Shown here: positions 40,008 to 47,921 of the stretch, piece after piece | Layout: every line of letters begins with the position of its first letter | How positions within the stretch are numbered: position 1 is the stretch's first letter | NCBI RefSeq assembly: GCF_021168455.1 | Contig: NZ_JAJOZR010000009.1 | Span: 124,001-188,000, forward strand | Reading direction: 5' to 3' | DNA length: 64,000 bases | Source of the DNA: Ferranicluibacter quercicola | GTDB taxonomy: Bacteria; Pseudomonadota; Alphaproteobacteria; Rhizobiales; Rhizobiaceae | Program-made: the position numbers and the translations under genes | The notes under the pieces: generated by a model | What the model saw: only the letters and a program-made list of their open reading frames with translations | Told to the model about the DNA's origin: nothing | Database searches by the model: none

Positions 40008-41024
40008 ATGAGCGGATCGAAAGCATTCATCTCCGGCTGCAAGGGCCTCTCTCTGACCGCCGACGAGAAGGCCTTCTTCGCCGACGAGCGTCCGTGGGGC
40101 TTCATCCTGTTTGCCCGCAACATCGGGGAGGCCGCGCAGATCTCGGATCTCGTCGCCAGCCTCCGCGACAGCATCGGCAATCCCAAGGCGCCCGTCCTGA
40201 TCGATCAGGAAGGCGGACGGGTGCAGCGCATCCGTCCGCCGCTCGCCGGCACCTATCCGAACGCGGCCACCATCGGCGCCCTGTTCCAAGCCGATCCGGA
40301 AAAGGGGCTGCGGGCGGCCTGGCTCATGTCGCGCCTCCACGCCTTCGACCTCATGCGCTACGGCATCAATGTCGATTGCCTGCCGGTGCTCGACGTGGCG
40401 GCGGAGGGCATGAGCGAGGCGATCGGCAGCCGGGCGTATTCCTCCGATCCCCAGGCCGTGGCGGCCCTTGGTGCGGCGGCGGCGGAGGGGCTCAAGGCCG
40501 GCGGCATGCTGCCCGTCATGAAGCATATGCCCGGCCATGGCCGCGCGCTGGTCGATTCGCATCACAAGCTGCCGGTGGTCGATCGTAGCTTCGAGGAGCT
40601 CGCCGTCAGCGACTTCGTGCCTTTCGTCGCGCTGAAATCCGAAGTCATGGCCATGTCCGCCCACATCGTCTTCACCGCCATCGATCCCGATCGCCCCGCG
40701 ACGACGTCGCGGAAGGTCGTGGACGAGGTCATCCGCGGGCATATCGGTTTCGACGGATTGCTGATGTCCGACGACGTGTCGATGAATGCGCTTGCCGGCG
40801 ACATGGAAACGCGGGCGAGGGGCATCGTCGAGGCCGGGCTCGACCTCGTCCTCCATTGCCACGGGATCATGGAGGAGATGCAGGCCGTCTCGCGTGTGGT
40901 GCCGGTGCTCTCCGGCGATTCCCTCCGCCGCGCCGAGATCGCTGCGGCGAGCTTCCGTGCGCCGGACGATGCCGACGAGGCAACGTTGCGGTCCGAATTC
41001 CTGGAGATGTTGCCGAGTGCCTGA
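40008..41024 (+). CDS. nagZ: Beta-N-acetylhexosaminidase NagZ
   Basis: A 338-residue cytoplasmic glycoside hydrolase family 3 enzyme that removes GlcNAc from anhydro-muropeptides in cell-wall recycling. Visible signatures are VLIDQEGGRVQRI near the substrate pocket, KHMPGHGRALVDSHH (the family histidine/aspartate loop) and GLLMSDDVSMNAL with the catalytic Asp. The start at 40008 follows GAGGGTGAC; the frame opens at 39861 inside the previous terminator. It comes next to SPOR and scpAB in a conserved rhizobial block. In bacteria with AmpR-AmpC, NagZ products also signal beta-lactamase induction; no such genes are here. Confidence 0.95.
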   Translation: MSGSKAFISGCKGLSLTADEKAFFADERPWGFILFARNIGEAAQISDLVASLRDSIGNPKAPVLIDQEGGRVQRIRPPLAGTYPNAATIGALFQADPEKGLRAAWLMSRLHAFDLMRYGINVDCLPVLDVAAEGMSEAIGSRAYSSDPQAVAALGAAAAEGLKAGGMLPVMKHMPGHGRALVDSHHKLPVVDRSFEELAVSDFVPFVALKSEVMAMSAHIVFTAIDPDRPATTSRKVVDEVIRGHIGFDGLLMSDDVSMNALAGDMETRARGIVEAGLDLVLHCHGIMEEMQAVSRVVPVLSGDSLRRAEIAAASFRAPDDADEATLRSEFLEMLPSA

Positions 41025-41063
41025 CGCACCCCTGTCCGCCGCAACCCCCTTGGACATCGCCGG

Positions 41064-41921
41064 ATGAGCCGGGCCGATGGTCGCGAGCGTGCGCGCGGCG
41101 ACGTGCCGATGGATGCGCATTGGCAGGCCGACGAGCGGGCGCTCCACGAGGCGGAACTGGTGGTGGATATCGCCGGCTTCGAAGGTCCACTCGATCTCCT
41201 GCTGCACCTTGCACGAAACCAGAAGGTTGATCTCTCCCGCATTTCGGTGCTGGCGCTGGCCGAGCAGTATATCGCCTTCATCGAGAGCGCCCGGTCGATC
41301 CGGCTGGAGCTCGCCGCCGACTACCTCGTCATGGCGGCCTGGCTCGCCTTCCTGAAGTCGCGCCTTCTCATTCCGCAGCCGCACAAGGACGATGGGCCGT
41401 CGGGTGAGGAAATGGCTTTGGCACTGGCCTTCCGGCTCAAACGGCTGGAAGCCATGCGCGATGCCGCCACCCGGCTCGTCAACCGCAACCGGCTGGGCCG
41501 CGACGTCTTTGCCCGCGGCGCGCCCGAGCACATTCCCGTCGAGCGCACCTCTGCCTTCGAGGCGTCGCTCTACGACCTCCTGCAGGCCTATGCCAGCCTG
41601 CGCCAGCGGGAAGCCGTGATGCAGGTGACGATCGAGCGGCGGCAGGTCTGGTCGCTCGCCGATGCGCGCCTCGTTCTCGCGCGTCTCATGGGTGGCCTGT
41701 CCGACTGGACGGCACTCGATCATTTTCTGCTGCGCTATGTCGGCGATCCCCGCCAGCGCGTCAGCGCCATCGCCAGTGCCTTCGCCGCCTCGCTGGAAAT
41801 GGTCCGCGAGGGCCGGCTGGAGATCCGGCAGGAGGAAGCTTTCGCGCCTCTTTATGTCCGGCTCGGGGAGAACCCGATGACCGAGGACGAGATCGCCGAT
41901 CTGGAGGCGCGCAATGGTTGA
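41064..41921 (+). CDS. scpA: Segregation and condensation protein A (kleisin)
   Basis: A 285-residue kleisin bridging the SMC ATPase heads. The conserved ScpA opening is IAGFEGPLDLLLHLARNQKVDLSRI near residues 37-60, and the C-terminal winged-helix part is around FLLRYVGDPRQRVSAIASAF. The first about 35 residues are charged and poorly conserved; the ATG at 41109 (MDAHWQ) is an alternative start. scpB begins inside its last codons (8-base overlap). With ScpB and Smc it organises chromosome arms and helps segregation; smc is not in this window. Confidence 0.93.
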   Translation: MSRADGRERARGDVPMDAHWQADERALHEAELVVDIAGFEGPLDLLLHLARNQKVDLSRISVLALAEQYIAFIESARSIRLELAADYLVMAAWLAFLKSRLLIPQPHKDDGPSGEEMALALAFRLKRLEAMRDAATRLVNRNRLGRDVFARGAPEHIPVERTSAFEASLYDLLQAYASLRQREAVMQVTIERRQVWSLADARLVLARLMGGLSDWTALDHFLLRYVGDPRQRVSAIASAFAASLEMVREGRLEIRQEEAFAPLYVRLGENPMTEDEIADLEARNG

Positions 41922-42618
41922 CGCCCACGGGGAGGGCACCCTTGTCCGCGAGGGGCACGATCGACACCGGGCCGACGAGCTGGAACGCATCGCCGAGGCG
42001 CTCGTCTTCGCGGCGGCCCAGCCCGTGTCGGAAGCCTATCTCGCCCAGCGCCTGCCGGCCGGTACGGATGTTCGCGGTATCATGCTCGGCCTGAAGGCCT
42101 TTTATGCGAAGCGCGGCGTCAACCTCGTGCAGGTCGATGATCACTGGGCGTTCCGCACGGCAGCCGATCTGTCCTTCGCCTTGTCGTCGGACGCGCAGGA
42201 GGTGCGCAAGCTCTCGCGCGCAGCCCTCGAAATCCTCTCGGTCATCGCCTACCACCAGCCTGTCACACGCGCCGAGATCGAGGACATCCGCGGCGTGCAG
42301 ACCTCCAAGGGGACGCTCGACGTCCTGATGGAGGCCGGATGGGTTCGATTTCGCGGACGCCGCCGGACGCCCGGGCGCCCGGTGACGTTTGCGACGACGC
42401 GCGATTTTCTCGACCATTTCGGCCTGGAGGAACTGCGCGACCTGCCCGGTCTGGACGAGCTGAAGGGCGCGGGCCTCCTTGCGGGCCGCATTCCGCCCAA
42501 CTTCCATGTTCCCCTGCCATCGGGAGACGACGGGCTCTCGGATGACGAAGATCCGATCACCGCCCTCGACCTGGAAGAGCTCGGTCTCCTGGCGCCGCGT
42601 GGCGACGAGCCTGCCTGA
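41914..42618 (+). CDS. scpB: Segregation and condensation protein B
   Basis: A 234-residue ScpB with tandem winged helices. Diagnostic segments are ELERIAEALVFAAAQPVSEAYLA and SRAALEILSVIAYHQPVTRAEIEDIRGV, the most conserved ScpB block. A dimer of ScpB binds ScpA and regulates Smc ATPase activity. Its start overlaps scpA by eight bases, so the two subunits are probably translationally coupled. About 250 bases separate it from tatA. Confidence 0.95.
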   Translation: MVDAHGEGTLVREGHDRHRADELERIAEALVFAAAQPVSEAYLAQRLPAGTDVRGIMLGLKAFYAKRGVNLVQVDDHWAFRTAADLSFALSSDAQEVRKLSRAALEILSVIAYHQPVTRAEIEDIRGVQTSKGTLDVLMEAGWVRFRGRRRTPGRPVTFATTRDFLDHFGLEELRDLPGLDELKGAGLLAGRIPPNFHVPLPSGDDGLSDDEDPITALDLEELGLLAPRGDEPA

Positions 42619-42866
42619 TCTTGACCACGGCGGTCCGGCCGATGCTCTCGGGGGATTGAACAGCGTGAGCATTGCGCGACATCGCCGTTTCCTTTAGATC
42701 TTTGCCCGAAAAGCAGGATTGCGTTCCCTACGGAGAATCGCGTCGGCCGACAAAGACGAGGGCTGAGGGCAGGGCGGTGACGCCGGCTCGACGGCTCGAC
42801 AAAGTGGAACAGGGCAGGCAGGCCATCCCGGATGGGTTTGTCGGATTTGCAGGGAGTTTTAAGAGA

Positions 42867-43124
42867 ATGGGTTCATTCAGCATCTGGCACTGGCTCATCG
42901 TGCTCGTGGTCGTCCTGCTGCTCTTCGGTCGCGGCAAGATCCCGGAATTGATGGGCGATGTCGCCAAGGGCATCAAGAGCTTCAAGAAGGGCATGACCGA
43001 CGACGAGACGGATGTCGCCGACAAGCCCGGTTACGACAAGCCCGGCTACGACAAGGGTCCCTATGACAAGGGCGGCCCGATCGATCCGCGGACCGTCGAA
43101 CATAAATCCGACGAAGTCCGCTGA
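42867..43124 (+). CDS. tatA: Twin-arginine translocase subunit TatA
   Basis: An 85-residue inner-membrane protein. The single helix (IWHWLIVLVVVLLLFG) is followed by the FGRGKIPELMGDVAKGIKSFKKG amphipathic helix diagnostic of TatA, and by a charged tail with short repeats of PGYDK/PYDK. Multiple TatA subunits form the pore for folded proteins. The start at 42867 matches the family; the open frame begins at 42672, but the extra 65 residues are not TatA-like. First gene of tatA-tatB-tatC. Confidence 0.96.
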   Translation: MGSFSIWHWLIVLVVVLLLFGRGKIPELMGDVAKGIKSFKKGMTDDETDVADKPGYDKPGYDKGPYDKGGPIDPRTVEHKSDEVR

Positions 43125-43187
43125 TCAGCCAGTCCGGGCGCGCAGCATGTGCCGCGCGTCCCATCATGATGTGCGGAGTTCCTGAGT

Positions 43188-43997
43188 ATGCTTGACGTCG
43201 GCTGGACCGAGCTTGTTGTCATCGCCATCGTCCTGATCATCGTCGTTGGCCCGAAGGACCTGCCGCCGATGCTCCGGACCTTCGGCAAGATGATGTCGAA
43301 GATGCGCGGCATGGCTGCCGATTTCCGCCACCAGTTCGACGAGGCGCTGCGCGAGGCGGATCTCGACGATGTGCGCAAGACGCTGAGCGACGCGCAGAAG
43401 CTCAATCCCGCAAACAGCCTGCGCGAGGCGATGAACCCGCTCCGCCAGATGGGCAACGACATCAAGGCCGACCTGCAGAAGGCGACCCGGCCGGATGAAA
43501 AGCCGGCAACCACCGGCTCGGACATTCCGCCCTCTCCGGAGATGGCGGCGTCGGTCGCGCTACCGGCCGAACAGCCCGCGGTCCCCGCAGGCAGCGTCGC
43601 TCCGGCGGTCGCTACGCCGAATGCCGTCGCCGCCAGTCCGGTTACCGCCGTGACCTCCGCACCCCTTGTCGCCGTGACCCAGCTTGCGCCCGCCACGCCT
43701 GTTTCGCCGGGTGTTCCGCTCGCCGCCGACACGGGTCTCGGTCCCAAGCCCCGCAAGCGCTCCGTGAAAGCGGATGCCGGGGCTGTCGATGGCCAGGCGA
43801 TGGCCGTGCCGCGCAAGAAGCCTGCAAAGGCAGCCGGTGACGCCACGACGGCCAAGCCGCGCAAACGCCCCGCGGCAACCGTCGGCGATGCCGAGGTTGC
43901 CGCGATCGGCGCGAAACTCGCCAAGCGGAAAAAGGCGGTGAAAGCCGACGGACCGCTTGAGACACCGATGACGCCGAAGAGCGGAGACGAGGCATGA
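43188..43997 (+). CDS. tatB: Twin-arginine translocase subunit TatB
   Basis: A 269-residue protein. The N-terminal MLDVGWTELVVIAIVLIIV helix with the conserved Glu and the GPKDLPPMLRTFGKMM hinge identify TatB. An amphipathic coiled segment follows to about residue 100. The C-terminal about 160 residues are Ala/Pro/Val-rich with Lys/Arg-rich patches (PRKRSVK, PRKKPAK, PRKRPAA) and are longer than in enterobacteria. TatB with TatC forms the receptor for twin-arginine signal peptides. It overlaps tatC by an ATGA. Confidence 0.95.
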   Translation: MLDVGWTELVVIAIVLIIVVGPKDLPPMLRTFGKMMSKMRGMAADFRHQFDEALREADLDDVRKTLSDAQKLNPANSLREAMNPLRQMGNDIKADLQKATRPDEKPATTGSDIPPSPEMAASVALPAEQPAVPAGSVAPAVATPNAVAASPVTAVTSAPLVAVTQLAPATPVSPGVPLAADTGLGPKPRKRSVKADAGAVDGQAMAVPRKKPAKAAGDATTAKPRKRPAATVGDAEVAAIGAKLAKRKKAVKADGPLETPMTPKSGDEA

Positions 43998-44812
43998 GCG
44001 CCGAAATCGAAGACAAGCCCCAGCCGCTTCTCGATCATCTCATCGAGCTGCGCACCCGACTGATCTGGGCCGTCGGCGCCTTCTTCATCGCCTTTCTGGT
44101 CTGCTTCTTCTTCGCCAAGCAGATCTTCAACATTCTCGTGCAGCCCTACAAATGGGCCGTGTCCTGGGCGGGACTCGATCACCGCGCTGCGGGCCTCATC
44201 TACACGGCCCCGCAGGAATTCTTCTTCACGCAGATCAAGGTGGCCATGTTCGGCGCTCTGGTCATCGCCTTTCCGATGATCGCGACGCAGCTCTACAAAT
44301 TCGTCGCGCCCGGCCTTTACAAGAACGAGCGTGCCGCGTTCCTGCCGTTCCTTATCGCGTCGCCGCTGCTGTTCCTGCTCGGCGCGGCGCTGGTCTATTT
44401 CTTCTTCACGCCGATGGTGATGTGGTTCTTCCTGAACATGCAGCAGGAGGGCGGGCAGGGCGAGGTGTCGATCCAGCTTCTGCCGAAGGTATCGGAATAT
44501 CTCAGCCTGATCATGTCGCTGATCTTCGCGTTCGGCCTCGTCTTCCAGCTGCCGGTCATCACCACGCTTCTGGCGCGTGTGGGCTTCGTCACGGCCGATA
44601 CACTTGCGGCCAAGCGGAAATATGCGATCGTCATTTCGTTCATCGCCGCGGCCATCCTGACGCCGCCGGATCCCGTCTCCCAGATCGGCCTTGCGATCCC
44701 GGCGATCCTTCTCTACGAGATTTCCATCTATACGGCCCGACTCATCGAGCGCCAGCGCGCCAGAGATGCGGCGTCGCGGGAGCTTGCGGAAGCCGACGAG
44801 AAGACGGACTGA
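43994..44812 (+). CDS. tatC: Twin-arginine translocase subunit TatC
   Basis: A 272-residue inner-membrane protein with six helices, the signal-peptide receptor of the Tat system. Conserved blocks are PLLDHLIELRTRLIWAV at the N-terminus, YTAPQEFFFTQIKVAMFGA (first periplasmic loop) and a late AAILTPPDPVSQIGLAIP. Translation is coupled to tatB. serS follows 108 bases later. Confidence 0.97.
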   Translation: MSAEIEDKPQPLLDHLIELRTRLIWAVGAFFIAFLVCFFFAKQIFNILVQPYKWAVSWAGLDHRAAGLIYTAPQEFFFTQIKVAMFGALVIAFPMIATQLYKFVAPGLYKNERAAFLPFLIASPLLFLLGAALVYFFFTPMVMWFFLNMQQEGGQGEVSIQLLPKVSEYLSLIMSLIFAFGLVFQLPVITTLLARVGFVTADTLAAKRKYAIVISFIAAAILTPPDPVSQIGLAIPAILLYEISIYTARLIERQRARDAASRELAEADEKTD

Positions 44813-44920
44813 TCTCTGGAAAAGGGGATGCGGCTGTCTTCACACGGTCCGCAAGGTCTTCGGCGTCTTCGTCCGCATTCCCTGCGGAATGTCGGGTCTC
44901 TCACGTCCGGAGACTGATCG

Positions 44921-46204
44921 ATGCTCGATATCAAATGGGTGCGGGACAATCCCGAAGCGTTCGACGCGGCACTGGCAAAGCGCAGCGCCCCTGCGCAAGC
45001 CGCGAGCCTGATCGCGCTGGACGAGAAGCGGCGCGGCCTCGTGCAGGCGCTGCAGGACATGCAGTCCCGTCGCAATTCCGCATCGAAGGAGATCGGTGCG
45101 GCGATGGCGCAGAAGAACGCCGAGCTGGCCGATCGCCTGAAGGCCGAGGTGGCCGAACTGAAAACCGCGATGCCGGCGCTCGAGGACCAGACGCGCGCGG
45201 TGGATGCCGAGCTTCTCGACGTGCTCTCCCGCCTGCCCAACATCCCCCTGGATGACGTTCCGGTCGGCGCCGACGAGCACGCGAACACCGTGACCCGTAC
45301 GGTCGGCACGCGTCCCGGCTGGAACCACAAGGCGCTGGAGCATTTTGAAATCGGCGAAGCGCTCGGCTACATGGATTTCGAACGGGCCGCCAAGCTGTCC
45401 GGCTCCCGCTTCACGGTGCTGACAGGCCCGCTGGCACGCATGGAGCGGGCGCTCGGCCAGTTCATGATCGACCTTCACACCGGCGAGCACGGCTATACCG
45501 AGGTGTCCTCGCCGCTGATGGTGCGGGACGATGCCATGTTCGGCACCGGCCAGCTTCCCAAATTCGCCGAGGATCTGTTCCGCACGACCGACGGCCGCTG
45601 GCTGATCCCGACGGCCGAGGTGACACTGACGAATCTCGTGCGCGAAGAGATCGTCGAGGCGGAGAAGCTGCCGCTGCGCTACACGGCGCTGACGCCGTCC
45701 TTCCGTTCCGAAGCCGGGTCCGCCGGTCGGGATACCCGCGGCATGCTGCGCCAGCACCAGTTCTGGAAATGCGAGCTCGTCTCCATCACGGACGCGGAGA
45801 CGTCGATCGAGGAGCACGAGCGGATGACGGCCTGTGCGGAAGAGGTGCTGAAGCGTCTCGGCCTGCATTATCGTGTCCTCACGCTCTGCACCGGCGACAT
45901 GGGCTTTGGCGCGCGCAAGACCTACGATCTCGAAGTCTGGCTTCCGGGGCAGAACACCTTTCGCGAGGTCTCCTCCTGCTCCGTCTGCGGCGATTTCCAG
46001 GGCCGGCGCATGAATGCGCGCTATCGCTCGAAGGACGAAAAGGCGCTGAAGTTCGTCCACACGCTGAACGGTTCGGGCACCGCCGTCGGCCGCGCGCTGA
46101 TCGCGGTCATGGAAAACTACCTGAACGAGGACGGTTCGGTCACCGTGCCCGACGTTCTCCAGCCCTATATGGGCGGGTTGACGCGGATCGAAGCCGCGCG
46201 TTGA
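44921..46204 (+). CDS. serS: Seryl-tRNA synthetase
   Basis: A 427-residue class II synthetase. The N-terminal coiled-coil arm (residues about 1-100) binds the long variable arm of tRNA-Ser. The catalytic core contains motif 2 (YTALTPSFRSEAGSAGRDTRG) and motif 3 near the end (LNGSGTAVGRALIAVMENY). The start at 44921 follows CCGGAG. In Rhizobium and Agrobacterium relatives, serS is normally followed by surE and pcm; here only 60 bases separate it from pcm. Confidence 0.97.
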   Translation: MLDIKWVRDNPEAFDAALAKRSAPAQAASLIALDEKRRGLVQALQDMQSRRNSASKEIGAAMAQKNAELADRLKAEVAELKTAMPALEDQTRAVDAELLDVLSRLPNIPLDDVPVGADEHANTVTRTVGTRPGWNHKALEHFEIGEALGYMDFERAAKLSGSRFTVLTGPLARMERALGQFMIDLHTGEHGYTEVSSPLMVRDDAMFGTGQLPKFAEDLFRTTDGRWLIPTAEVTLTNLVREEIVEAEKLPLRYTALTPSFRSEAGSAGRDTRGMLRQHQFWKCELVSITDAETSIEEHERMTACAEEVLKRLGLHYRVLTLCTGDMGFGARKTYDLEVWLPGQNTFREVSSCSVCGDFQGRRMNARYRSKDEKALKFVHTLNGSGTAVGRALIAVMENYLNEDGSVTVPDVLQPYMGGLTRIEAAR

Positions 46205-46264
46205 TGCGCGGGCAACGCGGCCCCGGCCGGGCGCCGCGTTGCCGATGAAGGGGAGGACGGGCGG

Positions 46265-46918
46265 ATGGCGACACGATTGCTGGAGCAGGAGGGCTTTGCC
46301 GCGCTGGTGCTGCGTCTGCGCGCCGAGGGCATCACCAACAAGGGCCTCCTGAACGCCGTCGAGGAAACGCCGCGCACCCTGTTTGCGCCGGCCCCCTATC
46401 AGAAGGAGGCACTGTCGTCCCGCATCGTCCCGCTCGACTGCGGATCCTTCATGGAAGGCTTCGACTTCGCGGTGCGCACGCTGCATGCCTTGGGCGTGAA
46501 GCCGGGGCAGCGCATCCTCGAGATCGGGACCGGGAGCGGCTTCACGGCGGCCGTCATGGGGCGGATCGCCGAGCGCGTGCTGAGCTACGAGCGCTACAAG
46601 ACGCTGGTCACCAATGCACAGGCGAGCCTTGACAAGGCTGGCATCCGCAACGTCATCGTCCGGCAGGCCGATGGCAGCGCCGGCCTGGTGGGCGAGGGCA
46701 CCTTCGACCGCATCCTCGTCACGACGGCTTTCGACAGCCTGCCGCGCGTCTTTTCCGACCATCTCGTCTCGGGCGGCGTCCTGCTCGTGCCCATCATGGT
46801 CAGCGAAACCGAATGTCGCATGGTGCGCCTCACCCGGACCGGGAGCCGCTTCGACCGCGAGGATCTGTTCGAGGCGCCCTATCTGCCGATCGTCCCGAAA
46901 ATGGCGGCATTCCTTTAG
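46265..46918 (+). CDS. pcm: Protein-L-isoaspartate(D-aspartate) O-methyltransferase
   Basis: A 217-residue SAM-dependent repair enzyme initiating conversion of isoaspartyl residues back to aspartate. The SAM motif LEIGTGSGFTAAVMG is canonical, and the late segment FDRILVTTAFDSLP corresponds to the conserved motif near the active site. GGGAGGACGGGC precedes the ATG. It is the second Pcm-family gene in the window and the more typical one. It follows serS with no surE between, and precedes an unknown gene with a CtrA box in its upstream region. Confidence 0.93.
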   Translation: MATRLLEQEGFAALVLRLRAEGITNKGLLNAVEETPRTLFAPAPYQKEALSSRIVPLDCGSFMEGFDFAVRTLHALGVKPGQRILEIGTGSGFTAAVMGRIAERVLSYERYKTLVTNAQASLDKAGIRNVIVRQADGSAGLVGEGTFDRILVTTAFDSLPRVFSDHLVSGGVLLVPIMVSETECRMVRLTRTGSRFDREDLFEAPYLPIVPKMAAFL

Positions 46919-47004
46919 AATCACGGGAGGTTTTGCCCGCCCGACGCATCGCACCATCCGCAGCGATGGAGGATGCCGGCGACAGTCTTCTGGCAATTCA
47001 AATG

Positions 47005-47021
47005 GTTAACGCGGCGTTAAC
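47005..47021. promoter_or_regulatory. CtrA box (TTAA-N7-TTAAC) inside a perfect 17-bp palindrome
   Basis: GTTAACGC-G-GCGTTAAC is a perfect inverted repeat. It contains TTAA (47006-47009), seven bases, then TTAAC (47017-47021), exactly the consensus bound by the cell-cycle master regulator CtrA in Caulobacter, Sinorhizobium and Agrobacterium. It lies 105 bases upstream of the unknown gene starting at 47126 and 86 bases after pcm. The palindrome reads the same on both strands. Confidence 0.75.
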
Positions 47022-47125
47022 GTGATCCAGCCTCGCGCAAGCCTTGGCATCTACCCCAAGGACAGACCTCCCAGAGCTTTGCAGAGGTGCAGGCTCCCGA
47101 GGCGTTAGGCGCAAGGAGCATGTCC

Positions 47126-47782
47126 ATGCAGATTGCAGGCAAGACGATCACCGCGACCAATGATACCGGCCCCCGCAATCTGCGCTCCCCGGTCCAGGCC
47201 CGGCCGGATGCGGACAGCCGTGAAGCATCGGCGCCTTCGGTCGTCATCGGTGGAAACTACGATCCGTCTTCCCGCGTTTCCCTCTCCGCTGAAACCTTGC
47301 TGTTCCTCTCGCGAACGCGGCGGGCCCAGGAAAAATATCCGCCGCTGACGCGCGACGAATGGAACAACAAGCTCTCGCCGCAGCTGGCCGCCCGCGAGTA
47401 CCAGGCCTTCGGCAAGTATGGCGAGACGGGTGACTACAAGGCCTATTATCGCGGCTTCATCGACTATTACGACAATCTGCGGCCGGACGATCAGCACAGT
47501 CTTCGCTACTTCGGCACGCGCGACGCCGCCGTCGCCGGGTTGCGCTCCACGGAATACGAGGACGAGTCGGGCCTCGATGCGGCGGGTGGATTCCAGACCC
47601 TGGTCGACGTGCTTCTGGATGGTGAGAAGCCCACGCCATCGGATCAGGCCGGCGATGCGCCGGGCGTGATGATCACCGGCGATATGTTCGGTTGGGACAG
47701 CGGATCGGTCTCGTACGAGGACGTCACCGAAAGCCGCGCCGAGCATTCCGAGATCGAGCGCTTCTATCGCGAAAGCTTTTGA
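47126..47782 (+). CDS. Uncharacterised protein downstream of a CtrA box
   Basis: A 218-residue protein I do not recognise. It has no signal peptide, membrane helix or known catalytic motif. The N-terminal about 55 residues are polar and low-complexity. A compact region follows: RVSLSAETLLFLSRTRRAQEKYPPLTRDEWNNKL, then tyrosine-rich EYQAFGKYGETGDYKAYYRGFIDYYDNLRP, then LRYFGTRDAAVAGL. The C-terminus is acidic and ends ERFYRESF. The start at 47126 has AAGGAG seven bases upstream; 47120 is possible but too close. It sits between pcm and the LysM/LytM gene, with CtrA-type boxes before and after it. The context suggests a cell-cycle, envelope or motility role; this is inference only. Confidence 0.8.
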   Translation: MQIAGKTITATNDTGPRNLRSPVQARPDADSREASAPSVVIGGNYDPSSRVSLSAETLLFLSRTRRAQEKYPPLTRDEWNNKLSPQLAAREYQAFGKYGETGDYKAYYRGFIDYYDNLRPDDQHSLRYFGTRDAAVAGLRSTEYEDESGLDAAGGFQTLVDVLLDGEKPTPSDQAGDAPGVMITGDMFGWDSGSVSYEDVTESRAEHSEIERFYRESF

Positions 47783-47850
47783 TCTCCCTGTGGATTTCGA
47801 AGAGCGCGATCGGCAGCTACGGGGTTAAAACCACAAAGGATGACCGGGTC

Positions 47851-47866
47851 TTAACCCGCCGGTAAC
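47851..47866. promoter_or_regulatory. Near-consensus CtrA box upstream of the LysM/LytM gene
   Basis: TTAA (47851-47854), seven bases, then GTAAC (47862-47866); one base differs from TTAA-N7-TTAAC. It lies 55 bases upstream of the ATG at 47922, a position compatible with overlap of a -35 element. AT-rich sequence with TTTTAATAAA follows at 47876-47885. Confidence 0.6.
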
Positions 47867-47921
47867 TCTAATACGTTTTAATAAACCTACATCGGGGCTG
47901 TGTTCCAAGTAGGTAAGCGTC

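Noticed and set aside
39843..41990. 715-codon minus-strand frame opposite nagZ and scpA
   Set aside because: It spans two well-supported sense genes and has no family features.
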